The position numbers and the translations under genes are program-made. The notes under the pieces are model-generated. The model worked only from the letters and a program-made list of their open reading frames with translations. It did no database searches and was not told where the DNA came from. Of a stretch of 64,000 nucleotides of DNA, positions 34,382 through 42,761 are shown one piece after another; position 1 is the stretch's first letter; each line of letters opens with the position of its first letter. The DNA is taken from contig NZ_CAKMSS010000004.1 in the NCBI RefSeq assembly GCF_928382285.1, forward strand, positions 151,113 through 215,112. The letters are read 5' to 3'. This DNA comes from Rothia nasimurium (GTDB taxonomy: Bacteria; Actinomycetota; Actinomycetes; Actinomycetales; Micrococcaceae).

Positions 34382-35185
34382 ATGTTCAACTTCAACGCAT
34401 CTAGCGCTTTTGACGCTAACGGTCAGCCCAAGCCCGCAGTTACCCGCACTGTCGACACTGTGCTGAAGGTTCAGCGCCCCCTGATTGTTTCCATGCTCAA
34501 GAAGATGCGTGAGAAGCACCCTAACGAGACCCCCGACCAGATTGCCAAGCGCCTCGAAAAGGCCTACCTGCGCGATGTGACCGTTGGTGGCGGCGCCGTG
34601 GGCGCAACCGCTTTCGTGCCCGGTCTGGGTACTGCGGCGTCCGTCGGTCTCTCTGCTCTGGCAGTTGGCGGCTACCTGGAGCGCACCGCTATCTACGCGC
34701 AGGCTATGGCTGAGCTGCACGGCGTGCACGTAGATGACCCCGAAAAATCCCGCCTCATGGTCATGGCCATCATGCTGGGTGAGGACGGCTCCGTGCTCAT
34801 GAACTCAATCCTGGCCCATACCGGCAAGACCGGCGGTGTCTCCCGCAAGTGGGGCATGATGATGGGTTCCAAGGACTCCGGCAAGGTGTTCAGTATCGAG
34901 CGCACCATCCGCAATATGTTCATTAAGCGCTTCTTGACCCGCCAGTCTGGCGCCCTGCTCGGCCGTGCCCTGCCGTTTGGTATTGGTGCTGTGGTGGGTG
35001 GCGGTGCCAACCTGGCCCTGGGTAAGAACGTGGTCAAGTCGGTCGAGCAGACCTTCGGTGCCCTGCCCGCTGTCTTCCCCGATGCCCTTAACTCCGACCG
35101 GGCTCCCAAGTTTGAGGGTGGCAAGGGCGAGGACGCCGGCACCTCCGAGGGTGCGCAGAGTGAGACCGCGCAGCTTGAGAAGTAA
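34382..35185 (+). CDS. Hypothetical membrane-associated protein, paralogue of the 36258 gene
   Basis: A 267-aa protein with an N-terminal helical region (VSMLKKMREKHPNETPDQIA then YLRDVT), a Gly/Ala-rich hydrophobic stretch (GGGAVGATAFVPGLGTAASV), and YAQAMAELHGVHVDDPEKS. The ends carry acidic low complexity. It shares its opening helix pattern and the 'A-x-LHG-x-HV' block with the protein encoded at 36258. It lies 11 bases before ypfJ and is probably co-transcribed with it. I recognise no known family with confidence. ATG 34382 is chosen at the start of the conserved part. Confidence 0.75.
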   Translation: MFNFNASSAFDANGQPKPAVTRTVDTVLKVQRPLIVSMLKKMREKHPNETPDQIAKRLEKAYLRDVTVGGGAVGATAFVPGLGTAASVGLSALAVGGYLERTAIYAQAMAELHGVHVDDPEKSRLMVMAIMLGEDGSVLMNSILAHTGKTGGVSRKWGMMMGSKDSGKVFSIERTIRNMFIKRFLTRQSGALLGRALPFGIGAVVGGGANLALGKNVVKSVEQTFGALPAVFPDALNSDRAPKFEGGKGEDAGTSEGAQSETAQLEK

Positions 35186-35196
35186 AGAGAACTGCC

Positions 35197-36144
35197 ATGG
35201 GTTTTAACGACAACCTAAATAACAACTACTCCCAGCGAGGCTCATCGGGCGGCAACGGCCGCTCCGGTGGTGGCGGTGGTGGCGGTGGTGCGAACCCGCT
35301 CATGATGATGCTCATGGGTAGCGTAGCTCGGAAGTTCGGTATTCCCGGCGTGCTTGTTCTTGGTGCTATCTTCCTCTTTGCCTCGGGCAGCCTTGGTGGC
35401 CTGACTGGCGGTAGTTCTAACTCCATGTACGGCACCGAAGCCCAGCAGGACCAGGTTACCGGCGCCGGGAACTTCGACCACTGCCAGACCTATGAGGACG
35501 CCAACCGCTACGATGATTGCCGTATTCTGGCGACCGGCGTGAGTCTGGATATGGTGTGGGAAGAGAAGCTCCCAGCAGAGGCGGGTATCTCCTACACCGC
35601 ACCCGACCTGGTGCTGGGGGAGGGCCAGCTCTCTACCGGCTGCGGTACCGCCAATATCTCGCAGACCGGCCCCTTCTACTGCCCGGCTGACCAGACCGTG
35701 TATATGTCGGTTCCCTTCTTTGACCAGCTCAAGGCTATGGGCGGGTCGAACGGTGATTTTGCGGTCATGTACGTGACCGCCCACGAGTTCGCCCACCACA
35801 TTCAGCAGACCATGGGCACCCTGAAGTACTCCAACTATCAGGACCCGGGCGCTGACTCTGGCGCCGTGCAGGTTGAGGTGCAGGCCGACTGCTATGCCGG
35901 TGTCTGGGCCTCTCAGGCTGACAAGGGCGAAAATGCCCTGCTCGACCCTCTGACCGAGAGCCAGATCCAGCAGGCGATCGATACGGCCCGCGCCATCGGT
36001 GACGATGCGATTCAGCGTTCTTCGGGCCAAGAGGTTAACCCCGACCTGTGGACCCACGGCTCGTCAGAACAGCGTGTCAGCTGGTTTACGAAGGGCTACA
36101 CCGAGGGCACCATGGCAGCGTGCGCCCAGCCCTTCAACTCCTAG
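35197..36144 (+). CDS. ypfJ: Neutral zinc metallopeptidase (YpfJ family)
   Basis: A 315-aa protein with a Gly-rich cytoplasmic N-terminus (residues 18-32), one transmembrane helix (about 48-64) and an extracytoplasmic zinc-protease domain. The zinc motif HEFAHH (His196, Glu197, His200) lies in YVTAHEFAHHIQQTMG. QVEVQADCYAGVW provides the third-ligand region, and the cysteines GCGTA/FYC fit the family pattern. Its substrate is unknown. It sits between two paralogous helical proteins (34382 and, convergent, 36258), which may be partners. Confidence 0.88.
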   Translation: MGFNDNLNNNYSQRGSSGGNGRSGGGGGGGGANPLMMMLMGSVARKFGIPGVLVLGAIFLFASGSLGGLTGGSSNSMYGTEAQQDQVTGAGNFDHCQTYEDANRYDDCRILATGVSLDMVWEEKLPAEAGISYTAPDLVLGEGQLSTGCGTANISQTGPFYCPADQTVYMSVPFFDQLKAMGGSNGDFAVMYVTAHEFAHHIQQTMGTLKYSNYQDPGADSGAVQVEVQADCYAGVWASQADKGENALLDPLTESQIQQAIDTARAIGDDAIQRSSGQEVNPDLWTHGSSEQRVSWFTKGYTEGTMAACAQPFNS

Positions 36145-36191
36145 CTAGTAGCAGGTAGAGTGCTCGCGGGCACGTGCCTGTCTCTACAGTA

Positions 36192-36252
36192 GGGACCAGA
36201 TTCCTCCCAAAGTACCTAACGTCCACACGGTATACGGGAGGAATCTGGTCCC
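36192..36252. terminator. Hairpin with T-run at convergent junction
   Basis: Perfect 17-bp arms GGGACCAGATTCCTCCC and GGGAGGAATCTGGTCCC. TTCTTTT follows on the plus strand, so it should terminate ypfJ; on the other strand it precedes no clear T-run. Confidence 0.7.
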
Positions 36253-36257
36253 TTCTT

Positions 36258-37328
36258 TTAACCCCTGAAACGAGAACGGGCGCGGACGAATGCGCGGGCA
36301 GCTAGACGGGCACCCTTGGCGGTTGCCCCGTCGGCTGCCGCCAGTTCCGCTTCGGTGCTGGGCCGTACCTGAGTTTCGGTCACCACCGGGGCCGGGCCTT
36401 CAATGGCGGACGCCGTCACCGGCTCGGGTGCCTCAATCTGGGAGGGCTCGACCGGCTCGGGCTCATCCAGAGCAGAAGGCGCTACCGGCTCAGGTGCTTC
36501 AATGGCACTGACCTCTTCGGCAGAAAGTTCTAGCAGGTCAGCGTCATCGTCGGCGGGTGCCGAACCCCCGCTACCCTGCCCCGACCCGTCGACCGGACCG
36601 CCGGCGTCCTGCCCGCTATCCAAGACCGTGAGGGTGCTGGCAGGTAGCTGGTCAGGAGCTGCCCCCAGGTTCTGGTCTACCTGGGCGATAATCTGCTGGG
36701 CAAAATCCCGGCGCATCTTCTGACTAGCGAAAACAGCGCCTCCCGTCTTGACTAGCTGTTCGCCTGCCTTGACCAGCAGCAGGGTCTGAGGGTTGCGCAG
36801 GCCGATGGCTGCTACGGCTCCCAGAATGTTCATCTGCTGGGTGGCTCCACCATCGCGGGGGGCCTCCTGCATCTGGGTGAGAATATCGTTGACTTCGGCT
36901 CCCAAGATAGCGGTTGCGGCCTCGTCGCTGCTTTCAACGTGAAGACCGTGTAGCAGGGCCATGCCGTGCAGGTAGGTTTTGACGGCCTGGGCACTGCCCA
37001 CATGGGCGGTGGTGTTAATGCCCTTGTTGGCGGCCCGGCTGTAGGTGGCCATGTCCTGCTGCACCGCGCCCAGGTGGGCAGCTGCCTGGGTGAGCCCGGC
37101 GACGCGGCGGTTGCGGGTGACGCTGCCGAGGACGTTGGGGGTCAGCTCCTGTGCCCCTGCCTGGGCTGACCCAACCAGGGTGAAGTCGCGCACGAAGATT
37201 CCGCCTAGGCGCTCTGCTAGGTTGGCGGGGGTGGCTTCGGGGTAGCGGGTGCGGAGCTTGCGCAGGCGGCGCACCGCTAGCGGGGTTTGCTCGGGCGAGC
37301 TGTCTGCGGGGCGGGAGTTCTCGGTCAT
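36258..37328 (-). CDS. Hypothetical helical protein with tandem PEPV tail repeats
   Basis: A 356-aa protein. The N-terminal two-thirds (LRKLRTRYPEATPANLAERL ... FVRDFTLVGSAQ, then YLHGMALLHGLHVES) resemble the 34382 product. It ends with an acidic, Pro-rich tail of four imperfect 11-residue repeats of the type S-A-I-E-A-P-E-P-V-x-P (residues about 285-330), then a basic C-terminus (ARLAARAFVRARSRFRG). No catalytic motif is visible. It is convergent with ypfJ. The repeats suggest a flexible spacer or a binding tail. Function unknown. Confidence 0.75.
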   Translation of the reverse strand: MTENSRPADSSPEQTPLAVRRLRKLRTRYPEATPANLAERLGGIFVRDFTLVGSAQAGAQELTPNVLGSVTRNRRVAGLTQAAAHLGAVQQDMATYSRAANKGINTTAHVGSAQAVKTYLHGMALLHGLHVESSDEAATAILGAEVNDILTQMQEAPRDGGATQQMNILGAVAAIGLRNPQTLLLVKAGEQLVKTGGAVFASQKMRRDFAQQIIAQVDQNLGAAPDQLPASTLTVLDSGQDAGGPVDGSGQGSGGSAPADDDADLLELSAEEVSAIEAPEPVAPSALDEPEPVEPSQIEAPEPVTASAIEGPAPVVTETQVRPSTEAELAAADGATAKGARLAARAFVRARSRFRG

Positions 37329-37364
37329 ACCTTCTATCCTAAAAGTGAAAGCCTCTCGGGGGAG

Positions 37365-37398
37365 TAGAAAACCCCGCCAGGTATGACGGGGTTTTCTA
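37365..37398 (-). terminator. Terminator of purB
   Basis: TAGAAAACCCCG / CGGGGTTTTCTA (12-bp arms) 22 bases after the purB stop. The A-rich 5' side gives a T-run on the minus strand. Confidence 0.75.
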
Positions 37399-37420
37399 TG
37401 TGACCTGCGCGAGTCAGCCT

Positions 37421-38854
37421 TTAGCGGGTGGCGTGCTCTAGCAGAGAGGGAGCCAGGCCGATGTAGGTTGCCGGGGTGAGCTCGGAAAGCCGGGCTTCGG
37501 CGTCCTTGCTGAGACCGAGCTCGGCGACGAACTCCTTGAGGCGGGCTGCATCAACGCGGTGGCCGCGGGTCAGCTCTTTGAGACGCTCGTAGGGGTCCTC
37601 CATGCCGGGGACGCCCGCGATTGCTTCGGCGCGCATGACCATCTGGATAGCCTCGGCCAGAACTTCCCAGTTCTCATCGAGGTCTTGGGCGATGACGTCG
37701 GTGGCGATATCCAGGCGCTCCAGGCCCTTGACTACGTTAGAGATCGCCAGCACGGAGTGGCCGAAGGCTACACCGATGTTGCGCTGGGAGGAGGAGTCGG
37801 TCAGGTCGCGCTGCCAGCGGGACTGCACCAGGGTTGAGCCCAGGGTGTTCAGCAGGGCGTTGGAGATTTCTAGGTTGGCCTCGGCGTTCTCGAAGCGGAT
37901 GGGGTTGACCTTGTGGGGCATGGTGGATGAACCGGTTGCGCCCGCAACGGGAATCTGGCGGAAGAAACGGATAGAGATGTAGCTCCACACATCGGTGCAG
38001 AGGTTGTGCAGCACCTGGTTGAAGTGGGCGATGGAGGAGTAGAGCTCAGCCTGCCAGTCATGGTTTTCGATCTGGGTGGTCAGGGGGTTCCAGTCCAGGC
38101 CCAGGCCGGTGACGAACTCTTCTGAAATCTTCTGCCAGTCGGCGGTGGGCACAGAGACGACGTGGGCGGAGTAGGTGCCGGTTGCGCCGTTGATCTTGCC
38201 CAGGAATTCAGCGTTTTCAACGTGCTTGATCTGGCGGTTGAGGCGGTAGGCGAAAACAGCCAGTTCCTTGCCCAGGGTTGAGGGGGTGGCGGGCTGGCCG
38301 TGGGTGCGAGAAAGCATGGGCACGTCGCGGGCTTCTTCGGCCAGCTTCATGATCTGCTCAACCAGGCCGCGGGCGGCGGGCAGCCAGATGTTGGTGACGG
38401 CGTCCTTGATACCCAGGGCGTAGGAGAGGTTGTTGATGTCTTCACTAGTGCAGCCGAAGTGGACCAGGGGCTTGAGATGGCCCAGGCCCAGGGGCTCGAG
38501 GCGGCGGGCGATGAAGTATTCTACGGCCTTCACATCGTGCACGGTGACGGCTTCGATTTCTGCCAGCTCGGCGGCAGATTCTTCGGTGAAGTCGGTGACG
38601 ATGGCGCGCAGGCCGGCACGCTGTTCGTCGGTGAGGGGCTCAAGACCGGGCAGTACCTGGTGGTCGCAGAGGTAGATGAACCATTCGACCTCAACGTGGA
38701 TGCGGTCGCGGTTGAGGGCGGCTTCTGAGAGGTAGTCGACCAGGGGTTCGGTGGCGGCCTTGTAGCGTCCGTCGAGGGCGCCGAGGGCTAGACCCGCGCC
38801 GGTGAGGGAGTGACGGCCAGAGGGCAGGGTGGTGCAGTTTTCGCGATGAGACAT
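37421..38854 (-). CDS. purB: Adenylosuccinate lyase
   Basis: A 477-aa enzyme of purine synthesis that cleaves SAICAR and adenylosuccinate to release fumarate. The superfamily signature SSTMPHKVNPIRFENAEANL is present with its flexible catalytic loop, as are the SRTHGQPATPSTLGKEL histidine region and HFGCTSEDINNLSYA. Length and start (MSHRENCTT...ALGALDGRY) fit the long PurB type seen in Gram-negatives and many actinobacteria. It is monocistronic with its own terminator. Confidence 0.95.
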   Translation of the reverse strand: MSHRENCTTLPSGRHSLTGAGLALGALDGRYKAATEPLVDYLSEAALNRDRIHVEVEWFIYLCDHQVLPGLEPLTDEQRAGLRAIVTDFTEESAAELAEIEAVTVHDVKAVEYFIARRLEPLGLGHLKPLVHFGCTSEDINNLSYALGIKDAVTNIWLPAARGLVEQIMKLAEEARDVPMLSRTHGQPATPSTLGKELAVFAYRLNRQIKHVENAEFLGKINGATGTYSAHVVSVPTADWQKISEEFVTGLGLDWNPLTTQIENHDWQAELYSSIAHFNQVLHNLCTDVWSYISIRFFRQIPVAGATGSSTMPHKVNPIRFENAEANLEISNALLNTLGSTLVQSRWQRDLTDSSSQRNIGVAFGHSVLAISNVVKGLERLDIATDVIAQDLDENWEVLAEAIQMVMRAEAIAGVPGMEDPYERLKELTRGHRVDAARLKEFVAELGLSKDAEARLSELTPATYIGLAPSLLEHATR

Positions 38855-39120
38855 GTCTCTAGTTTCTCACGGCTAGGTGGGGTGGCGCACGTTTTAGCGG
38901 GGGTGTGAGATGGGCTTTTACGGGTAGGTGGTGGCTGCCGTCAAGGGGTGTGAACTCGCTGCGTCATCTTGCGTCACGGCTGCACCAATTGTGGGGCGGT
39001 GTGCGCGGACGGCCGGGGCGGGGCTTATCCACAGGCGGGCGGACGCTGGCGCCCCGCCGGGTGCTGCTTTTAGGGTGTGGGCTAAGGAATCGCCCGTAAA
39101 AGAAGTGAGGAGGAAAAGCG

Positions 39121-39666
39121 ATGCCTTCGGTGTATGAGCTTGTTGCGGCTGCGGGCAGGGTCGGCCTGGGGAGTCAGGGAGCCGCGAGCGCGTCCGCGGG
39201 TGCCCTGGGTTTGGCTCAGCGGGTGCGGGAGTGGTCTGCTGCGCTGGCGCAGCAGGTGCTGGGGCAGGCGGACGCCGTCGGGCAGGCCTCTGGGCAGGCT
39301 TTAGCTGCGGGGCAGGTGCAGTGGGATTCTGTGGCTGGCCGTGCCTTTCAGGGGGCTTTGGAGGCAGAAGGGGGTGCAGCTAGGGCTCTGCAGGGGGAGT
39401 TGGAGGCCGGTGCCCAGGAGGTGCGGTTGGCCGGTGAGGCTGTTGCTGCTGAGCTTGAATTGGTGGCTTCTGCTATCGGTGCTGCCGGGGCTGCTTTTGA
39501 TGCCGCCTTAGCGGGTATGGCGGTGCTGGACGATATCGACTTCGATGACTTTATTGTGCACGCCGAGCGGGCTAATCTACCTGCCCTGCAGGGGGCTCTT
39601 ACTTCGGCTATGGGCAACCCTCTGCTTGCCCGTGTGAGCGCTACTTTGGCAGGAGAGGGGTGGTAG
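39121..39666 (+). CDS. WXG100/ESAT-6-like helical protein
   Basis: A 181-aa, Ala/Gly/Gln-rich all-helical protein without a signal peptide. VQWDSVAGRAFQGALEAEGG resembles the W-x-G-type turn of WXG100/PE-like proteins, with long amphipathic helices before and after it. The C-terminal half has an acidic stretch (LDDIDFDDFIVHAE). The reading frame of the next gene begins right at its stop, so the pair is translationally linked. The likely role is partner or chaperone of the downstream lipase-like protein, perhaps for type VII-like export. That is inference, since no export machinery is in the window. Confidence 0.7.
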   Translation: MPSVYELVAAAGRVGLGSQGAASASAGALGLAQRVREWSAALAQQVLGQADAVGQASGQALAAGQVQWDSVAGRAFQGALEAEGGAARALQGELEAGAQEVRLAGEAVAAELELVASAIGAAGAAFDAALAGMAVLDDIDFDDFIVHAERANLPALQGALTSAMGNPLLARVSATLAGEGW

Positions 39667-39668
39667 GC

Positions 39669-41555
39669 GTGGTCGCAGCATATGTTTCTGGTGCCCCGGG
39701 GGCAGGGTCTTCGGCTGGCCGTATCTCGGTGGAGTTCTCTGAGCTAGAGCCCCTAGCCCACCAGCTTGCTGCCGTGGCTGGGCGGTACGAAGAAGCGAGC
39801 CGGGAACTGGGCGGTCTCACTGCGCGTGTGGCTCTTCTGGCCTCCCTCGATCTGACGGGGGCAGGTAGCCGCGCCCTGGCGTCCTTGGGCACCAGCGCCC
39901 TAACGCTCACCACCCTGGTGGCGAGTATGCGGGGCCTAGCCCGAGGCGTGCAGAGCGCCGCTGAGAACTACCGGCAGGCGGAGGACTTCGCCAATCGGGT
40001 TATTAACCAGACGAATCAGGCTCAGACCCTGGGCATGGCGGTGCTGCGTGGCACCCAGTCGGCCTTCGGCTACCGGGTTGACCTGCTTAAGCTGGTTGTT
40101 AAGCGGGGAGCGGTGCTGGCGGTGGTCTACGCGAAGGACGCCTTCTTGCTGGCTCGCACTACTCCCGATGGGCGTAAGATCATGCAGGATACGACTAAGG
40201 GACTTAATAAGCTGGCGCAGGTAACGGGTACGACCGGGCGCTTGCGGGCTACCCGCGACATGACGGATGTGCTCAGCCCCAGCCTGCGCGTCGATAACCT
40301 AGACCCCGGTAAGAGTATCCCCCGGCTTGAACCCAATGGAGCCGGTCGGGAACTACCCCTGAGCGCCCGCGGAATCGCCGAGCACTTCCAGCGCATGGAA
40401 GGCATAGAGAGCCGGGGCGATGAGCTCTTTGAAGCCGCCCACTACCAGGGCGCCTGGGACCACGTCATGGTTCAAACCCTCTACAACCCAGAAACCGGTG
40501 AAACCCAGTACCTGGTCACCATTCCCGGGACGGACGGTGACGGCGAGCGCGAGGATTTCTTGCAGCCCTGGCGCGGGGGCACAAACACCTGGGCTGGCAC
40601 CGCCGGAAGTGCTACCTCGGGGTATGGTTCTGACCTAACCCCTAATCAGTACACAGCCCTGATGACCCAGGTAGAGCGAGCCCTGGAACAGGCAGGGGCG
40701 GCTGAGGGCAGCGGCGTGATTCTGGCCGGGTTCAGCCAGGGCGGGCTAGCTGCCGGTGCGCTCGCGGCCAATACGTCCTTCGGTTCCCGCTATCGGGTTA
40801 AGGGGCTTATCACCCAGGGCAGTCCGGTGGACGAGATCAAGGTACCTGCGTCGGTGACCCACGTTGATACCCGGTATAAGGGTGACCCCGTCCCCTACCT
40901 TCAGGGTGACCGCCCCGACTACGCGCCCGATGCGTCTACCGTGATGCAGCACAGACCTGCAGACGCCTCGGTTCACGGGGCTGCGGACTACGTGAAGATC
41001 GCGGGTGCTAACCCCGGTACGGAGCGGGTGATACCCGAGCTGCAGGGCTTGATGGGCGGCTACAGCGTGGTAAAAACGACGATTACCGCCGGCACGACCC
41101 AGAAGCCCGATATCACCCGCACCGAACAGGAACAGATGGCTATAGCGGGAGTCGGTAACGCTGTGCACGCTGGGGCTCAGAAAATAGGGTTGGGCAACCG
41201 CTTGATCAATAGCGCCAGCATTAACCCTTCTGACCTCTACCAGGACGCCGACTCAGCCCTGCGCACCTTAGATACCGAGGTGATACAGAAGGGGGATCGC
41301 TGGCTCGATACCCAGCTGCGCAAGGTAGAAATCGGCGGTGTGCAGCTCTATAACCCCACCATCACCCTGCCAGCGGTGGGAGAGCAGCCGCCTGCACCTA
41401 TGCCCGATAGCAGTATCCGGGTGTATGAACCCACCGCCCAGCAGCAGGTACGCAACCTGACCAACCTAGCTGGGGTGGGTGACCTCATCAGCGACGAAGC
41501 AATCGATGAGGGGGTGAGAGTCTTTTTGCCCGCCAGCTCGACCCCGCCCGAGTGA
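39669..41555 (+). CDS. Large helical-N-terminus alpha/beta hydrolase (lipase-like)
   Basis: A 628- to 631-aa protein. Residues about 20-120 are helical and Ala-rich like an LXG/WXG domain (ISVEFSELEPLAHQLAAVAG ...). The middle has an alpha/beta hydrolase fold with nucleophile elbow GFSQGG (VILAGFSQGGLAAGALAAN), preceded by TIPGTDGDGERED. HVDTRYKGDPVPYLQ supplies the acid region, and VHGAADYVKIAG a possible catalytic His. The SD-like AGGAGAGGGG at 39651-39660 favours the GTG at 39669 over that at 39660. It is probably an exported lipase/esterase, or a contact-dependent toxin with its WXG partner upstream. No immunity gene is evident. Confidence 0.75.
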   Translation: MVAAYVSGAPGAGSSAGRISVEFSELEPLAHQLAAVAGRYEEASRELGGLTARVALLASLDLTGAGSRALASLGTSALTLTTLVASMRGLARGVQSAAENYRQAEDFANRVINQTNQAQTLGMAVLRGTQSAFGYRVDLLKLVVKRGAVLAVVYAKDAFLLARTTPDGRKIMQDTTKGLNKLAQVTGTTGRLRATRDMTDVLSPSLRVDNLDPGKSIPRLEPNGAGRELPLSARGIAEHFQRMEGIESRGDELFEAAHYQGAWDHVMVQTLYNPETGETQYLVTIPGTDGDGEREDFLQPWRGGTNTWAGTAGSATSGYGSDLTPNQYTALMTQVERALEQAGAAEGSGVILAGFSQGGLAAGALAANTSFGSRYRVKGLITQGSPVDEIKVPASVTHVDTRYKGDPVPYLQGDRPDYAPDASTVMQHRPADASVHGAADYVKIAGANPGTERVIPELQGLMGGYSVVKTTITAGTTQKPDITRTEQEQMAIAGVGNAVHAGAQKIGLGNRLINSASINPSDLYQDADSALRTLDTEVIQKGDRWLDTQLRKVEIGGVQLYNPTITLPAVGEQPPAPMPDSSIRVYEPTAQQQVRNLTNLAGVGDLISDEAIDEGVRVFLPASSTPPE

Positions 41556-41602
41556 GGTACCGGGGCGGAGCCAGGCTACGAGGCGGATGAAGCGGTGGGC
41601 CC

Positions 41603-42691
41603 TTAGGCGGCCGGGTAGAGGGGGTTATGTCCGGACGCTACCCGCTCGGCTTCCCGTACCGGGGCAGGGGCGGTGGCGCCGGCGTCCGTATCGAAGGGGG
41701 AGCCGCCTAGCGCCTCACGCCCGTGCGGGGTGAGCCAGCCGGCCAGGTCAGGGCCGGCGGGCACGATGCCGGTGGGATTGATGTCCTCGTGAACAATAAA
41801 ATAGTGTTCTTTGATTTGCTGGAAGTCCACGGTATCGCCAAACCCGGGGGTCTGGAAGAGGTCGCGGGCGTAGCCCCAGAGGTTAGGCATGGAGGTCAGG
41901 GTCTGGCGGTTGCACTTGAAGTGACTGTAGTAGACCGCGTCAAAGCGTACCAGGGTGGTAAAGAGGCGCACATCTGCTTCGGTGATGTGGTCCCCCATGA
42001 GGTAGCGGCGGGTGGCCAGGCGCTCTTCAACCCAGTCTAGGGCCGTCCAGAGGCGGTCGTAGGCTGCCTCGTAGGACTCCTGGGAACCGGCAAAACCGCA
42101 ACGGTACACCCCGTTGTTGATTTCGGTGTAGATACGCTTCATCACCGCCCGCATTTCCTCTTCGAGTTCAGCGGGCCAGAGGTCAGGGGCTCCCTCGCGG
42201 TGGTAGGCCTTCCACTCCTTCGAGAAGTCCTCGGTAATCTGCGGGAAGTTATTGGTGATTACGCCACCTGATTCAATATCGACAATGGCGGGCACCGTAA
42301 TGCCGCGGGGGTAGTCGGGGAAGCGGGCAAAGTAGGCCTGCTGCAGGCGCTCAATGCCCAGTACCGGGTCCTTGCCGTCTTCATCGAGGTCAAAGGTCCA
42401 GGAGCGGGCGTCGTGGGTGGGGCCGGGTAAGCCAATGGAGAGAGCATCTTCGAGACCTAATAGGCGGCGGACGATCAGGGTGCGGTTAGCCCAGGGGCAG
42501 GCGCGAGCGGCTACCAGGCGGTAGGCGCCGGGCTTGACCGGCCAGAGCTGGTGGTCGGGGTCAAGCTGGGCAGTAGTGGCGGGGTCTGCGACAATGCGGT
42601 CTTCAATGTAAGTGGTGTCGCGGTTGTATTCTTCCCCGGCGTGCACGTAGGAGCCGCGGGTGGAGTGTTCTGTCTGTTCGGTGGTGCTCAT
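41603..42691 (-). CDS. Glutathionyl-hydroquinone-reductase-type oxidoreductase (GST fold)
   Basis: A 362-aa protein of the ECM4/YqjG/PcpF class, which removes a thiol group from thiol-quinone conjugates. The N-terminal thioredoxin-like domain has the catalytic cysteine in RACPWANRTLIVRRLLGLED, ITNNFPQITEDFS and the substrate tyrosines. The C-terminal helical domain has YRCGFAGSQESYEAAYDRLW. Actinobacteria use mycothiol in place of glutathione, so the natural conjugate is probably mycothiolyl-quinone. A strong A+T-rich dyad lies just upstream of its ribosome-binding site. Confidence 0.87.
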   Translation of the reverse strand: MSTTEQTEHSTRGSYVHAGEEYNRDTTYIEDRIVADPATTAQLDPDHQLWPVKPGAYRLVAARACPWANRTLIVRRLLGLEDALSIGLPGPTHDARSWTFDLDEDGKDPVLGIERLQQAYFARFPDYPRGITVPAIVDIESGGVITNNFPQITEDFSKEWKAYHREGAPDLWPAELEEEMRAVMKRIYTEINNGVYRCGFAGSQESYEAAYDRLWTALDWVEERLATRRYLMGDHITEADVRLFTTLVRFDAVYYSHFKCNRQTLTSMPNLWGYARDLFQTPGFGDTVDFQQIKEHYFIVHEDINPTGIVPAGPDLAGWLTPHGREALGGSPFDTDAGATAPAPVREAERVASGHNPLYPAA

Positions 42692-42702
42692 GCTTCCACC
42701 CT

Positions 42703-42738
42703 CTCACAAAATACTTTCAAAGTAAAGTATTTTGTGAG
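42703..42738. promoter_or_regulatory. 15-bp inverted repeat upstream of the quinone reductase gene
   Basis: CTCACAAAATACTTT (42703-42717) and AAAGTATTTTGTGAG (42724-42738) with a 6-base spacer, ending 11 bases before the start codon at 42691. The A+T-rich ACTTT/AAAGT dyad resembles operators of quinone-sensing MarR/DUF24 repressors. It could also form an mRNA hairpin next to the ribosome-binding site. Confidence 0.5.
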
Positions 42739-42761
42739 GGCGGAGAAAGGCTTGAACCCCT

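Noticed and set aside
38855..39120. Short frames (64-69 aa) between purB and the WXG-like gene
   Set aside because: They contain Arg/Gly-rich random-looking sequence with no ribosome-binding site. The region holds only the promoters of the flanking genes as far as I can see.
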